Positions 8,141 through 16,996 of a DNA stretch of 64,000 nucleotides are shown in pieces. Within the stretch, counting starts at the first letter, position 1; each line of letters opens with the position of its first letter. A program made the position numbers and the translations under genes. Under the pieces are notes generated by a model. The model searched no databases, was not told where the DNA came from, and saw nothing but the letters and a program-made list of their open reading frames with translations. Source of the DNA: Fen-1258 sp964449775 (GTDB lineage: Bacteria; Bacteroidota; Ignavibacteria; Ignavibacteriales; Melioribacteraceae); the NCBI GenBank assembly GCA_964449775.1, contig CAYVBQ010000009.1, positions 1-64,000 on the forward strand, in the 5' to 3' direction.

Positions 8141-8230
8141 AGCTGTTAGGGGTGCATCCCGTTAACTGAACGCGGAATAGCTGAGAATAAACCCTTAAAC
8201 CTGATCTGGATAATGCCAGCGTAGGAAAAC
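8141..8230 (+). promoter_or_regulatory. TPP riboswitch (THI element)
   Basis: The conserved core is clear: TAGGGGTGC (8147-8155), GCTGAGAATAAACCC (8180-8194) and CCTGATCTGGATAATGCCAGCGTAGGAAA (8200-8228). It lies between the LysM gene and a TonB receptor, followed at once by a terminator hairpin. GGAAAACGG after the aptamer can pair with CCGTTTCC of the terminator's left arm, giving a plausible antiterminator. Bound thiamine pyrophosphate would favour termination of the receptor-kinase-symporter operon. Confidence 0.95.
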
Positions 8231-8251
8231 GGTACGTGAGTAATCAAGTAC

Positions 8252-8275
8252 AGCCGTTTCCCGAACGGCTTTTTT
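8252..8275 (+). terminator. Riboswitch-controlled intrinsic terminator
   Basis: AGCCGTT (8252-8258) pairs with AACGGCT (8264-8270) and is followed by TTTTTTATTT. It is the expression platform of the TPP riboswitch. Confidence 0.9.
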
Positions 8276-8301
8276 ATTTCTAAACCAAAAGGAGGAATAA
8301 A

Positions 8302-10794
8302 ATGAAGTACTTGACTGCTATCTTATTTTTAATTGTTTTTCAATTAAATGCATTAGCCCAAGTTTTAACAGGGCGTATTTTTGACCTTTCTGATAAATCG
8401 CCTCTTAATTTTGTAAGTGTTGTTGTTGAAGGAAAAAGTATAGGCACAACTTCAGATGAAAATGGATTCTTTGAACTAAGAGATCACTTAAACGAAGATG
8501 ATATTTTACTTTTTAGTCATGTAGGTTTTCTATCTAAAAAGATTACTGTAACTGAATTTACTAACTCTTCCAAAAAAATATTTCTTGAGAGTAAAGTTAT
8601 TACCAGTCAAACAATACTTGTACGGGGAAACATCGGTACAACTGGAATTACTCCTTTAACATTTTCAAAAATTGACCGCGCATCTATAAAACAATCATAT
8701 ACAAATCAAGACATTCCGGAATTGTTAAGTTATCAGCCATCAATCACTTTTTATTCTGAAAATGGAAACGGACTTGGTTACAATTATCTAAGTATTCGTG
8801 GATTCGATCAAAGAAGAATATCTGTCTCAATCAATGGTATTCCTCAAAATGATCCGGAAGATCACAATGTATATTGGCTGGATTTTCCAGATCTGCTTGA
8901 AAGCACGGAATTAATTCAGGTGCAACGCGGCGCCGGTTCGGGAATTGTTGGTTATCCGGCGGTTGGCGGTTCAATAAATATAATTACATCATCTTTCTCC
9001 GATAAACCCCAAATGAATTTTTCGTCATCATTCGGAAGTTATAATACAAGAAAATATTCGGCGCAGTTTTCAAGCGGGTTAATCTCCAACAAGTATTCAT
9101 TTTATGCTAAACTCTCTCAGACATTAAGCAGCGGATACCGGAATTCAAGCTGGATTAATTTCAAATCATTTCATATTAGCGCTGTTCGGTTTGATGATAA
9201 GTCAACGACTCAACTTAACATATTTGGCGGTCCTGTAGCGGATGGACTTGCCTATACAGGACTTCCAAAATTCGCTATTACGAATAGAGACTTACGCAAA
9301 GGGAATTATTCTTATTGGGAAGCCGATAGTAAAAATTACACGTATACACTTGAAAGACGTCCGGATGAAATAGAGAATTTTTCTCAACCGCATTTTGAGA
9401 TATTAAATGAATGGAAGCTTAGTGACAAAGTAACCATAAATAATGCACTATTTTTAGTATTAGGTGATGGTTTCTTTGATTATGATGGATCATGGGCAGA
9501 TACAAATTATTTCAGAATATCCCGTGAATTTGGCTTCAAACCTTCCAATAATCCGGGGAACGCGCTAATACGTGCCATGGTTAACAATAAACAGTGGGGA
9601 TGGATACCGCGTTTAAGCATTAAACATTCTGATGGCGAATTGATCCTTGGCGGTGAAATGCGTATACACCGCTCACTTCATTGGGGAAGTCTGAACTTTG
9701 GTGAAAATCTTCCGGTTGGTTTGACCAAGAATTACCGCTATTATCAATATGAAGGTGGAAATGATATTGTAAGTTTTTATGCGCATGAAAATTATTATTT
9801 AAATGATCAGATCAATTTTCTTCTCGAAGGGCAACTGGCTTATCATAATTATAAATTTATGACCGAGAAATATCTTGGGAATGAATTTGAGGTTAGTAAT
9901 TTATTTTTTAATCCACGAATCGGAATTAATTATAAGTTTACGCCGGACTTGAATTTTTATTTTTCATTTGCAAGAGTATCGCGTGAGCCGCGGTTAAAAA
10001 ATTATTACAATGCCGCTGAATCGAGCGGCGGCGCAACTCCGCAGTTTGAAGTATCTTCTTCAGGTATTTATAATTTCTCCAGTCCATTAGTCAAACCCGA
10101 AACTATGAACAATTTTGAAGTCGGTACTTCTTTCACCAAAGAGAAAATTAATTTATCGCTCAATTTTTACTATATGCTTTTCAGTGATGAGATTGTTAAA
10201 AAAGGACAAGTTGATAGATTCGGTCAGCCGGTTACCGGAAATATGGATCAGACCATTCACTATGGTTTTGAGGCGGTAAGCGTTTTTAAGCTCAGGGACT
10301 TTTTGGAAATTGTTATGAACGGTTCGCTTTCGAGCAATTATATTAGTGAAGGAAATACTTTTATTAAGTTTAAGAACCCTTCATCCGGTAAAAAGGAAAT
10401 TGCAAAAGTTGATTTATCTGGAAATCGAATTAGCGGTTTCCCAAATATCACTTTTAACGCAATTATAAAATTCAATTACGAAAACTTCTTTGCGCAAGTT
10501 AACGCAAAATATGTTGGAGACTTTTTCACGGACAATTATGGCACAAAGTTAGGCGAGTTCGCTAAAAAATATCCCGGCATAACCGATTACTCTGATAATA
10601 GAGTAGACGCATATTTTGTTACTAATATTTTCGCAGCGTATAATTTGCCTTTAGAACGATTTGCTAAAAATGTGCGAATATTTTTTCAGGTGAATAACTT
10701 GTTTGATAACTTATATGCCGCTTATGGAATTGGAAAAGAATATTTTCCGGCTGCAGAGAGGAATTTTATTTTCGGAATGAATTTAGGTCTGTGA
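8302..10794 (+). CDS. TonB-dependent outer-membrane receptor, likely for thiamine
   Basis: The 830-residue product starts at ATG 8302 behind AGGAGGAAT. A signal peptide covers residues 1-20 (ending NALAQ). A carboxypeptidase-regulatory-like domain follows (about 21-90), then the plug (about 105-225, with YLSIRGFDQRR and QRGAGSGIVGYPAVGGSINII) and a beta-barrel ending in an aromatic-rich strand. No SusC-specific features are evident. The substrate call rests on context: the gene lies directly under a TPP riboswitch and overlaps a thiamine pyrophosphokinase gene, the arrangement described for thiamine outer-membrane receptors in Bacteroidota. Energy would come from TonB-ExbBD encoded elsewhere. 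Confidence 0.88.
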   Translation: MKYLTAILFLIVFQLNALAQVLTGRIFDLSDKSPLNFVSVVVEGKSIGTTSDENGFFELRDHLNEDDILLFSHVGFLSKKITVTEFTNSSKKIFLESKVITSQTILVRGNIGTTGITPLTFSKIDRASIKQSYTNQDIPELLSYQPSITFYSENGNGLGYNYLSIRGFDQRRISVSINGIPQNDPEDHNVYWLDFPDLLESTELIQVQRGAGSGIVGYPAVGGSINIITSSFSDKPQMNFSSSFGSYNTRKYSAQFSSGLISNKYSFYAKLSQTLSSGYRNSSWINFKSFHISAVRFDDKSTTQLNIFGGPVADGLAYTGLPKFAITNRDLRKGNYSYWEADSKNYTYTLERRPDEIENFSQPHFEILNEWKLSDKVTINNALFLVLGDGFFDYDGSWADTNYFRISREFGFKPSNNPGNALIRAMVNNKQWGWIPRLSIKHSDGELILGGEMRIHRSLHWGSLNFGENLPVGLTKNYRYYQYEGGNDIVSFYAHENYYLNDQINFLLEGQLAYHNYKFMTEKYLGNEFEVSNLFFNPRIGINYKFTPDLNFYFSFARVSREPRLKNYYNAAESSGGATPQFEVSSSGIYNFSSPLVKPETMNNFEVGTSFTKEKINLSLNFYYMLFSDEIVKKGQVDRFGQPVTGNMDQTIHYGFEAVSVFKLRDFLEIVMNGSLSSNYISEGNTFIKFKNPSSGKKEIAKVDLSGNRISGFPNITFNAIIKFNYENFFAQVNAKYVGDFFTDNYGTKLGEFAKKYPGITDYSDNRVDAYFVTNIFAAYNLPLERFAKNVRIFFQVNNLFDNLYAAYGIGKEYFPAAERNFIFGMNLGL

Positions 10795-11447
10795 TGAAGA
10801 AGTGCATCATACTCGCAAACGGTCAGCCGCCGTCAAAAAAGGTATTTAATTTTTTTTCCAGAAGAAATTATAATACTTTAATATGTGCCGATGGAGGTGC
10901 TAACGCTGCCGCAAAACTTGGTTTGATTCCGGATTACATTATTGGCGATCTAGATTCAATCATACCTAGTGTGTATGATTACTTTTACGATAGGTGTAAG
11001 ATTATTCAGATTAAACGCCAAAACGATACAGATGTTGAAAAGTGTTTGAAGTATGCAATCAAAAAAAAGTTTGACGATGTAATATTACTTGGCTCAACCG
11101 GCGATAGGCTTGATCATTCTTTTTGCAATATTGGCATTGTCCTGAAATATTTCGATCAAATCACTATCAAAATCATTCATAAGAAGTCTTTACTTTCAGT
11201 TTATTCAGGTAATGTTACATTAAAAACTATTCCGAATGAAACAATATCGATTTACGGAATTGATTACAAGACACGCATTACTTCAACTGGACTGAAATAT
11301 CAACTCAAAAATATCTCATTACCGTTTGGTAAAAAAGAAAGCACAAGTAACCTTGCATTAAGAAACGAAGTTGCTCTTAAAATTAAAGGTGGAATTGTTT
11401 TTGTTATTCGTGATTTTGAAACGATGAGTAAGTATGGTCTCTTTTAG
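10794..11447 (+). CDS. thiN: Thiamine pyrophosphokinase
   Basis: The product has 217 residues and starts at ATG 10794, overlapping the receptor stop (TGATG), so the two are translationally coupled. The family motifs are present: CADGGANAAAKLG, PDYIIGDLDS, NDTDVEKCLKYA and LLGSTGDRLDHS. The enzyme transfers pyrophosphate from ATP to free thiamine, giving TPP directly, and so completes salvage of imported thiamine. TPP made here would feed back on the riboswitch upstream. The C-terminal thiamine-binding domain (about 130-217) is present, so the gene is full length. Confidence 0.93.
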   Translation: MKKCIILANGQPPSKKVFNFFSRRNYNTLICADGGANAAAKLGLIPDYIIGDLDSIIPSVYDYFYDRCKIIQIKRQNDTDVEKCLKYAIKKKFDDVILLGSTGDRLDHSFCNIGIVLKYFDQITIKIIHKKSLLSVYSGNVTLKTIPNETISIYGIDYKTRITSTGLKYQLKNISLPFGKKESTSNLALRNEVALKIKGGIVFVIRDFETMSKYGLF

Positions 11448-12834
11448 TTCTTTAGATGTAATAATAATAATTTCATTTTTTGCGATTCTTCTCTTGATAG
11501 GATTCTTTCCTAAGAAGGAAGCAGAAGGAGATACTTCCGGATTTTTACTCTCCGGCAGAAAAGTTGGTTTGTTCCTATTCGTTATGACCAACGTTTCAAC
11601 CTGGTATGGAGGGATTCTCGGCGTAGGAGAGTTTACCTATCGCTACGGTCTCTTAAGTTGGTTCACACAGGGACTGCCTTACTACATTTTTGCAATTGTG
11701 TTTGCAATCTTTTTTGCAAAGAAGATTCGCAACGCATCCCTTTTTACAATTCCGGATAAACTTGAACAGATCTACGGAAGGAGAGTGGGGCTTATTTCGG
11801 CAGTTTTAATTTTTATTCTCGTCTCTCCGGCTCCCTATCTTTTAATGACTGCAAACCTTTTGAGTATTATCTTTAATATAAAATTACTTCCGGCGTTAGT
11901 CATAAGTACTTTTGTCTCAGGAGTATATCTGTTTCGAGGTGGATACAAATCGGATTTGTACACAGATGTATTTCAGTTCTTTATTATGTTTATCGGTTTT
12001 TTTCTAATTGTCTTCATTTCATTCTTTAATGTTGGGGATTATAATTATTTGAAACAAACTCTTCCACATGAGCATTTAACTCTAACTTCAAATGTGTCTC
12101 CGGTTTATGTGATTGTATGGTTTCTTATTGCACTCTGGACATTTGCCGATCCTGGATTTCATCAGCGTTGTTACGCAGCAAAGAGTGGCAGCGTTGCAAA
12201 GTGGGGGATAATAATTTCAGTGTTCTTCATGATATTGTTCGATTTTCTGACGACAACCACCGGTTTATTTGCACGTGCTGTATTACCAAATCTTACAAAT
12301 CCGGTTTTATCGTTCCCACTCTATGCTGAAAAAATTTTAGGAATAGGAACAAAGGGAATATTTTATGCTGCTATGTTCGCTACGATAATTTCAACACTCA
12401 ACAGTTTTATTTTTTTAAGTGCTACTACTTTTGGACGTGACTTTGTTTTTAAGTTGAGAGGGGATTCGTTAGAAAATAATATCCCGAATTATACAAGAAT
12501 TGGATTGATCATCTCAGCCGTGATTTCTATTACACTGGCATATTTTGTCCAATCAGTAATATCACTGTGGTATGTCATTGGTAGTATCTGCATTCCGGGA
12601 ATTATTCTGCTAGTTTTCGGTGCATATTTTGAAAAGATGAGAGTCTCACAGACTTTTGCGCTGGTGGAAATTATTGGTGGTGCATTTGCAAGCTTTTTGT
12701 GGTTTATAATTCGTGAACAAATCTCCATGGGAATTATAAAAGAAATTGAACCAATGATTGCAGGATTATTATTTGTAATTATCGTGCACTTTTGGGGTGT
12801 CATTAAAAGAAGGATGCCCTATAATATAGCTTGA
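11434..12834 (+). CDS. Sodium:solute symporter (SSS family), candidate thiamine importer
   Basis: This is a 466-residue inner-membrane protein with about 12-13 hydrophobic segments. Its start overlaps the kinase gene by 14 bases. The SSS (SLC5-like) character shows in the first helices (LLSGRKVG, then NVSTWYGGILGVGEFTYRYGL) and in helices 7-8 (FADPGFHQRCYAAKS, then FATIISTLNSFIFLSATTFGRD). SSS carriers use the sodium gradient to import small solutes. Being the third gene of a TPP-riboswitch operon with a receptor and a kinase, it most likely moves thiamine or a precursor across the inner membrane, the place taken by PnuT in many Bacteroidota. The substrate is inference. Confidence 0.85.
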   Translation: MVSFSSLDVIIIISFFAILLLIGFFPKKEAEGDTSGFLLSGRKVGLFLFVMTNVSTWYGGILGVGEFTYRYGLLSWFTQGLPYYIFAIVFAIFFAKKIRNASLFTIPDKLEQIYGRRVGLISAVLIFILVSPAPYLLMTANLLSIIFNIKLLPALVISTFVSGVYLFRGGYKSDLYTDVFQFFIMFIGFFLIVFISFFNVGDYNYLKQTLPHEHLTLTSNVSPVYVIVWFLIALWTFADPGFHQRCYAAKSGSVAKWGIIISVFFMILFDFLTTTTGLFARAVLPNLTNPVLSFPLYAEKILGIGTKGIFYAAMFATIISTLNSFIFLSATTFGRDFVFKLRGDSLENNIPNYTRIGLIISAVISITLAYFVQSVISLWYVIGSICIPGIILLVFGAYFEKMRVSQTFALVEIIGGAFASFLWFIIREQISMGIIKEIEPMIAGLLFVIIVHFWGVIKRRMPYNIA

Positions 12835-12840
12835 AGAGAG

Positions 12841-12866
12841 GAGCGGTGGTAATCCAAACACCGCTC
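12841..12866. terminator. Hairpin between convergent genes
   Basis: GAGCGGTG (12841-12848) and CACCGCTC (12859-12866) form an 8-bp perfect stem with a 10-base loop, 7 bases behind the symporter stop and between two convergent genes. The U-run is poor, so termination efficiency is uncertain. Confidence 0.5.
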
Positions 12867-12918
12867 AAATTCAAACTAGATGATGTAAATTTCTCAGAGA
12901 TAATCCTATACGCCATTT

Positions 12919-13464
12919 TTATGGCAATAAAATTCCAACTGAAATCACAGTTGTCCACAATCCCTTTTTATCACCTTGTGCAGACTGAGTAATGTTGAAT
13001 GAATTAACAATCTTACCTGACATTTTATAAGATTGTTCTCTTTCATTCCATGCTTTCTCAGGATCGAAATCAACGCCAAGAGTTGTAGCCAACATAGTTG
13101 CTGCAAGATCTTCAGCATACTCGCCGGCAACCCTTTCTGTCTCACCGTAAGGATGATGTTCAGATAGATAACCATACATATGCTTATCTGCCGGAATTGC
13201 AACACCTATTGAAGAGGCAATAAGTCTATTTGGTTCGTTTGTAGAATTACGAGCCATCACACAATGTGTAATTAATCCGGGTTTCAAGAGCCTTAATCCT
13301 TGCTCTTTGCTCAATCTTTTGCAGCCAACGGGGTATATGCTACTGACTGAAACAAGATTACAAATTTCAATACCTGCCCCTCTAAGAGCTAATTCGAATG
13401 ATGCCAGATATTCTTTATGTCTGCCTACTCCTTTTGTGAAAAAGATTTTTGTTGGAACGTACAA
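12919..13464 (-). CDS. pdaD: Pyruvoyl-dependent arginine decarboxylase
   Basis: The 181-residue product starts at TTG 13464, supported by a GGAGG site 8 bases upstream. The family makes agmatine from arginine, feeding polyamine synthesis. The proenzyme cleaves itself in the motif LVSVSSIYP: the S41-S42 pair gives a beta chain and an alpha chain with an N-terminal pyruvoyl group. Later motifs (MARNSTNEPNRLIASSIGVAIP, then GYLSEHHPYGETERVAGEYAEDLA) also fit. The length is typical. It is followed 15 bases upstream in the sequence by tyrS on the same strand; the pairing seems to be shared transcription only. Confidence 0.93.
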   Translation of the reverse strand: MYVPTKIFFTKGVGRHKEYLASFELALRGAGIEICNLVSVSSIYPVGCKRLSKEQGLRLLKPGLITHCVMARNSTNEPNRLIASSIGVAIPADKHMYGYLSEHHPYGETERVAGEYAEDLAATMLATTLGVDFDPEKAWNEREQSYKMSGKIVNSFNITQSAQGDKKGLWTTVISVGILLP

Positions 13465-13479
13465 TGTGGTTTCCTCCTT

Positions 13480-14709
13480 CTAATTACAAATCAATTTAAT
13501 GAACCTTCTCTTGCCAACTTTTAATATTTTTGTTTTATCAAGTTTGATAACTTCTTTGATATCGCTGATCTTTTCTCCATCAATTGTAACTCCTCCTTGG
13601 GCAACTAATCTCCTGGCTTCACTTTTTGAAGGAGCAAAACCCACCGTAACTATTAAATCTAGAATCTCTAATTCTTTTAAGGACGCTTCAACAAAGAATT
13701 CTTCGATCTCATCCGGTAAACCCTTATTAACAAAAATATTATCGAATTCTGTTTCTGCTTCTAAAGCTGAATCAACCGAGTGGTACATCTCTACTAATTT
13801 TCTTGCCAAAGATCGTTTTATATTTCTTGGGTTAACTGATTTATCTGTAAGCTCTTGTTGGATTAAGCTAAGCTCTTCATTTGATGCATCGGTCGTTAAC
13901 ACATAATAGAGATAAATCAAATCATCAGGAATTGAGAGTGTTTTACCATAGATTTCTTTTGCCGATTCATTGATCCCGATGTAATTATCTAATGATTTAC
14001 TCATCTTCTCACTACCATCAGTTCCAACAAGAAGAGGCATTGTAAGGATTACCTGAGGAGTCATTCCGAACTCACGCTGAATATCCCGCCCCACGAGAAG
14101 ATTAAATTTTTGATCTGTACCACCAAGTTCAACGTCACTATTAATAGCCACCGAATCCATAGCTTGGGCAAGAGGATAAAGAATTTCGTGCATACTGATC
14201 GGTATTCCGCCTTTGAAGCGCTTTGTAAAGTCATCACGCTCAAGCATTCTAGCAATTGTGTATTTAGAGGCAAGTTTGATTACATCTTCAAACGTCATTT
14301 TGCCAAGCCATTCTGAATTGTGAACGATTTTTGTCTTTTCTTTATCTAAAATTTTGGACGCTTGTTCGAAATATGATTTTCCGTTTTCACGCGCTTCTTC
14401 AAAAGAGAGAGGGGGACGGGATGTATTGCGACCTGATGGATCACCAATCATTCCTGTAAAATCTCCAATAATCAGAATTGCTTGATGCCCGAGTCCTTGA
14501 AATTGTGCAAGCTTTCTTAAAACGACTGAATGACCGAGGTGTAGATCAGGACGTGTGGGATCACATCCAAGTTTTATATTGAGCGGTTTACTTTCTTTTA
14601 ATGATTTTTCCAGTTTTTGAACTAACTCTTCTTCGGGAATGATTTCTGAGGTACCCCTTTTAATCAAATCCATCTGTTCGTTGAGAGGGGGGAATGCTTT
14701 TTTATTCAA
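13480..14709 (-). CDS. tyrS: Tyrosyl-tRNA synthetase
   Basis: This 409-residue class I synthetase attaches tyrosine to tRNA-Tyr. The HIGH-type motif is HLGH (57-60) and the second signature is KMSKS (235-239), in GSEKMSKSLDN. The C-terminal 60 residues form an S4 RNA-binding domain (APSKSEARRLVAQGGVTIDG). The motif spacing and length match the TyrRS branch sometimes called TyrZ. The start is TTG 14709, with GGAG 6 bases upstream. smpB lies 17 bases upstream on the same strand, so the order of transcription is smpB-tyrS-pdaD. Confidence 0.95.
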   Translation of the reverse strand: MNKKAFPPLNEQMDLIKRGTSEIIPEEELVQKLEKSLKESKPLNIKLGCDPTRPDLHLGHSVVLRKLAQFQGLGHQAILIIGDFTGMIGDPSGRNTSRPPLSFEEARENGKSYFEQASKILDKEKTKIVHNSEWLGKMTFEDVIKLASKYTIARMLERDDFTKRFKGGIPISMHEILYPLAQAMDSVAINSDVELGGTDQKFNLLVGRDIQREFGMTPQVILTMPLLVGTDGSEKMSKSLDNYIGINESAKEIYGKTLSIPDDLIYLYYVLTTDASNEELSLIQQELTDKSVNPRNIKRSLARKLVEMYHSVDSALEAETEFDNIFVNKGLPDEIEEFFVEASLKELEILDLIVTVGFAPSKSEARRLVAQGGVTIDGEKISDIKEVIKLDKTKILKVGKRRFIKLICN

Positions 14710-14726
14710 TAGTTTCTCCAGATAAG

Positions 14727-15182
14727 CTACTTAAATTTTCTTTGCATATCTCTGTTTAAATCTCGTTTGGCAATTTCTTCACGCTTGTCATATTGCTTCT
14801 TACCGGTTACAACCGCTATTTCAACTTTGGCTAACCCATTTTTGAAATACATTCTTAATGGAATAAGCGTATTACCTTTTTCTAAAACAGCCTTATTTAA
14901 CTTTCTAATTTCACTCTTATTGAGGAGTAATTTCCTTTTTCTGACCGGATCATGATTATTAATACTTGCTTGATCATAAACTGAAATATTAGCGTTAATC
15001 AGCCAAACTTCACCTTCTGCAAGCATCGCAAAAGAATCCACCAGGTTGGCTCTATTCTGTCTAAGAGCTTTTACTTCAGAGCCTACTAATACAATACCCG
15101 CTTCATAAGTCTGTATAATGAAATACTCGTGAGTCGCTTTTCGATTGACGGTTATGTTTTTTTCAGTTGAGCTTTCAGCCAA
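14727..15182 (-). CDS. smpB: SsrA-binding protein SmpB
   Basis: SmpB binds tmRNA and delivers it to stalled ribosomes. The motifs NRKATHEYFI, EAGIVLVGSEVKALR, NLVDSFA, RKRKLLLNKSEI and GKKQYDKRE are diagnostic, and the basic C-terminal tail is present. The frame is open up to TTG 15221, but a promoter-like TTGCAA-N17-TAAATT would start transcription near 15215, inside that extension. TTG 15182 gives MAESSTEKNITVNRK, with the conserved core at the usual distance from the start. I therefore use 15182 (151 residues) and note 15221 as the alternative. Confidence 0.9.
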   Translation of the reverse strand: MAESSTEKNITVNRKATHEYFIIQTYEAGIVLVGSEVKALRQNRANLVDSFAMLAEGEVWLINANISVYDQASINNHDPVRKRKLLLNKSEIRKLNKAVLEKGNTLIPLRMYFKNGLAKVEIAVVTGKKQYDKREEIAKRDLNRDMQRKFK

Positions 15183-15221
15183 TTTATATGGAAATCCATT
15201 CCTTTGAAAAATTGATGGCAA

Positions 15222-15250
15222 AATTTATTTTTATTGTGAGTTAATTGCAA
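15222..15250 (-). promoter_or_regulatory. Candidate promoter of smpB-tyrS-pdaD
   Basis: On the minus strand TTGCAA (15250-15245), a 17-base spacer and TAAATT (15227-15222) lie just ahead of smpB. The same -10 sequence occurs in the other promoters seen in this window. Confidence 0.4.
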
Positions 15251-15360
15251 GGGATTATCCTTTTTACAAAAAAAAAGATTTTACGAGTCAAATTACTTAA
15301 GGAATTTTGGCTCGTTCAAAATGTTTGATTAAATTTTCATACAACTTTGGGAAGAATACT

Positions 15361-15672
15361 ATGGCTGAAAAATATTTCTACGAACAAAAATAATATACAA
15401 AAGAATATTTACTTCCTTATTTCCAAAAATTGATTCCCGACTTTCACTGAAAGAAAGTTTTAGAAGTAGGATGCGCAGAAGGTGGTCTATTAGAAGCTCT
15501 GCAAGAGATTGGAATGCATATAGTTGGAGTCGAGCTTAGTCCCGACCGCGCAGAAACTACTGCTAAGAAAAATTCTAACCTTAAAATTTTAGTTGGGTTG
15601 ATTACCTCAACAGCATTGAATATGATTGTTGTGCCAAGTTTGTATTTTAAGTTTGGTAAAAACATTAAATAG
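15361..15672 (+). pseudogene. Decayed methyltransferase fragment joined to an RND efflux pump tail
   Basis: From ATG 15361 the frame reads like the start of the intact methyltransferase at 17168 (MAEKYFYEQK, then VLEVGCAEGGLLEALQEIGM) but is broken by TAA at 15391 and TGA at 15448-15450. At about 15589 the similarity stops. The same frame continues with VGLITSTALNMIVVPSLYFKFGKNIK and a stop at 15670-15672. That end is the typical C-terminus of CzcA/CusA-type RND pumps. The piece is therefore a dead methyltransferase copy fused to a pump remnant. The 5' flank (TTAAATTTTCATACA...GAATACTATGGCTGAAAAA) is also shared with the intact gene. A promoter-like TTGGCT-N17-TAAATT is still present at 15307-15335. 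Confidence 0.85.
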
Positions 15673-15679
15673 GTAAATA

Positions 15680-16951
15680 ATGGAAGTAGCAGTTATTATC
15701 GCTCTTATATTTCTTAACGGTCTTTTGGCAATGACTGAGATTGCTATTGTCACTTCCCGCAAAGCACGGCTCGAAGAAAAGGCAAAACGCGGAAGTAAAA
15801 ATGCAAAGCTTGCTCTTCAATTGAGTTTGGAACCGGAAAAATTCCTATCGGCTATTCAAGTTGGAATTACGCTTATAGGAATTGTTTCCGGTGTTTATGG
15901 CGGTGTTGCTTTAACGGAAGACCTTGTTCCTTATGTCGAAAAAATATCTTTATTAAAACCAATCGCTCAAGAAACAGCTTACTTTGTTATTGTTGGACTG
16001 ATAACTTATTTCTCTCTTGTAATTGGCGAGCTCGTTCCCAAAACAATCGCTCTTAATAATGCGGAAAACATTGCAATCTTTTTCGCGCCGGCACTTAATA
16101 TTTTAACAAAAATTGCTTATCCGGTAATTCAGCTTCTTTCAGTTTCCACAAAAATATTTATCAAACTGTTCGGAATTAAAGAAAATGAAAATCCGCCTGT
16201 TACCGAAGAAGAATTAAAATTGCTTATCGAGCAAGGCGCTACTTTTGGTTCAATCGAGAAAAAAGAAAGCGAACTTCTTAAGAGGATTTTCAAGTTCGGT
16301 GATAGAAAAGCCAATGCTATCATGACTCAAAGAAATGATGTTGCCTGGATTGATGTAAATGACCCTCTTGAAGAAATTAAAAAGACTGTTGTTGAAAACG
16401 ATTATTCAATCTACCCCGTTTGCGATCAATCTCTCGATAATGTATTGGGTGTTTTAATTGCTAAGGATTTCTACAAAAAGTTTAACAATCTAACAGAAAT
16501 TAAGTCTTTGATTAAAGAACCTATCTATGTTGTCGATTCGGTTTCTGCATATCGCATTCTTGAAATTCTGAAAGAGCAAAAGAATTATAATGCAATTGTA
16601 ATTGATGAGTATGGTGTATTTCAAGGTATAATTACTCTTCGGAATATTGTTGAAAATATTATTGGAGATATACAACAAAAAGGTGAAATTGAAGAACACC
16701 CCATCGTCAAAAGAGAAGATGGCAGTTTTCTCGTAGACGGCGATACTTTACTTGATGATCTTGCAGAAATTATCACATTTGAAATTCCGAAAGATGAAGA
16801 AAAATATATTACTCTCGCCGGATTTATAGTTCATAGGATTAATAAAATTCCAATCACTGGCGAGAAGTTTACAATCGGTAATTACAATTTTGAAGTTGTT
16901 GATATGGATGGCAATAGAATTGATAAGTTGTTAATCTCTAAAACTCAATAA
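15680..16951 (+). CDS. CNNM/HlyC-CorC family membrane protein with CBS pair
   Basis: The product has 423 residues. An N-terminal DUF21 membrane domain (about 1-190, three to four helices; LNGLLAMTEIAIVTSRKARLEEKA and VIGELVPKTIAL) is followed by a CBS pair (about 205-330; AIMTQRNDVAWIDV, IDEYGVFQGIITLRNIVENIIGDI) and a CorC_HlyC transporter-associated domain (about 345-423; EDGSFLVDGDTLLDDL). The family is linked to magnesium or cobalt efflux and is often mis-annotated as hemolysin. It starts 7 bases after the pseudogene stop, and it is not known which promoter serves it. Confidence 0.9.
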   Translation: MEVAVIIALIFLNGLLAMTEIAIVTSRKARLEEKAKRGSKNAKLALQLSLEPEKFLSAIQVGITLIGIVSGVYGGVALTEDLVPYVEKISLLKPIAQETAYFVIVGLITYFSLVIGELVPKTIALNNAENIAIFFAPALNILTKIAYPVIQLLSVSTKIFIKLFGIKENENPPVTEEELKLLIEQGATFGSIEKKESELLKRIFKFGDRKANAIMTQRNDVAWIDVNDPLEEIKKTVVENDYSIYPVCDQSLDNVLGVLIAKDFYKKFNNLTEIKSLIKEPIYVVDSVSAYRILEILKEQKNYNAIVIDEYGVFQGIITLRNIVENIIGDIQQKGEIEEHPIVKREDGSFLVDGDTLLDDLAEIITFEIPKDEEKYITLAGFIVHRINKIPITGEKFTIGNYNFEVVDMDGNRIDKLLISKTQ

Positions 16952-16996
16952 ACTTTTTTCATTTGGTTCCCTTTTCTATTTAATTAATGATAGGGG

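Noticed and set aside
15680..16951. Hemolysin
   Set aside because: The DUF21-CBS-CorC_HlyC architecture belongs to CNNM-type ion transport proteins; the hemolysin label is historical.
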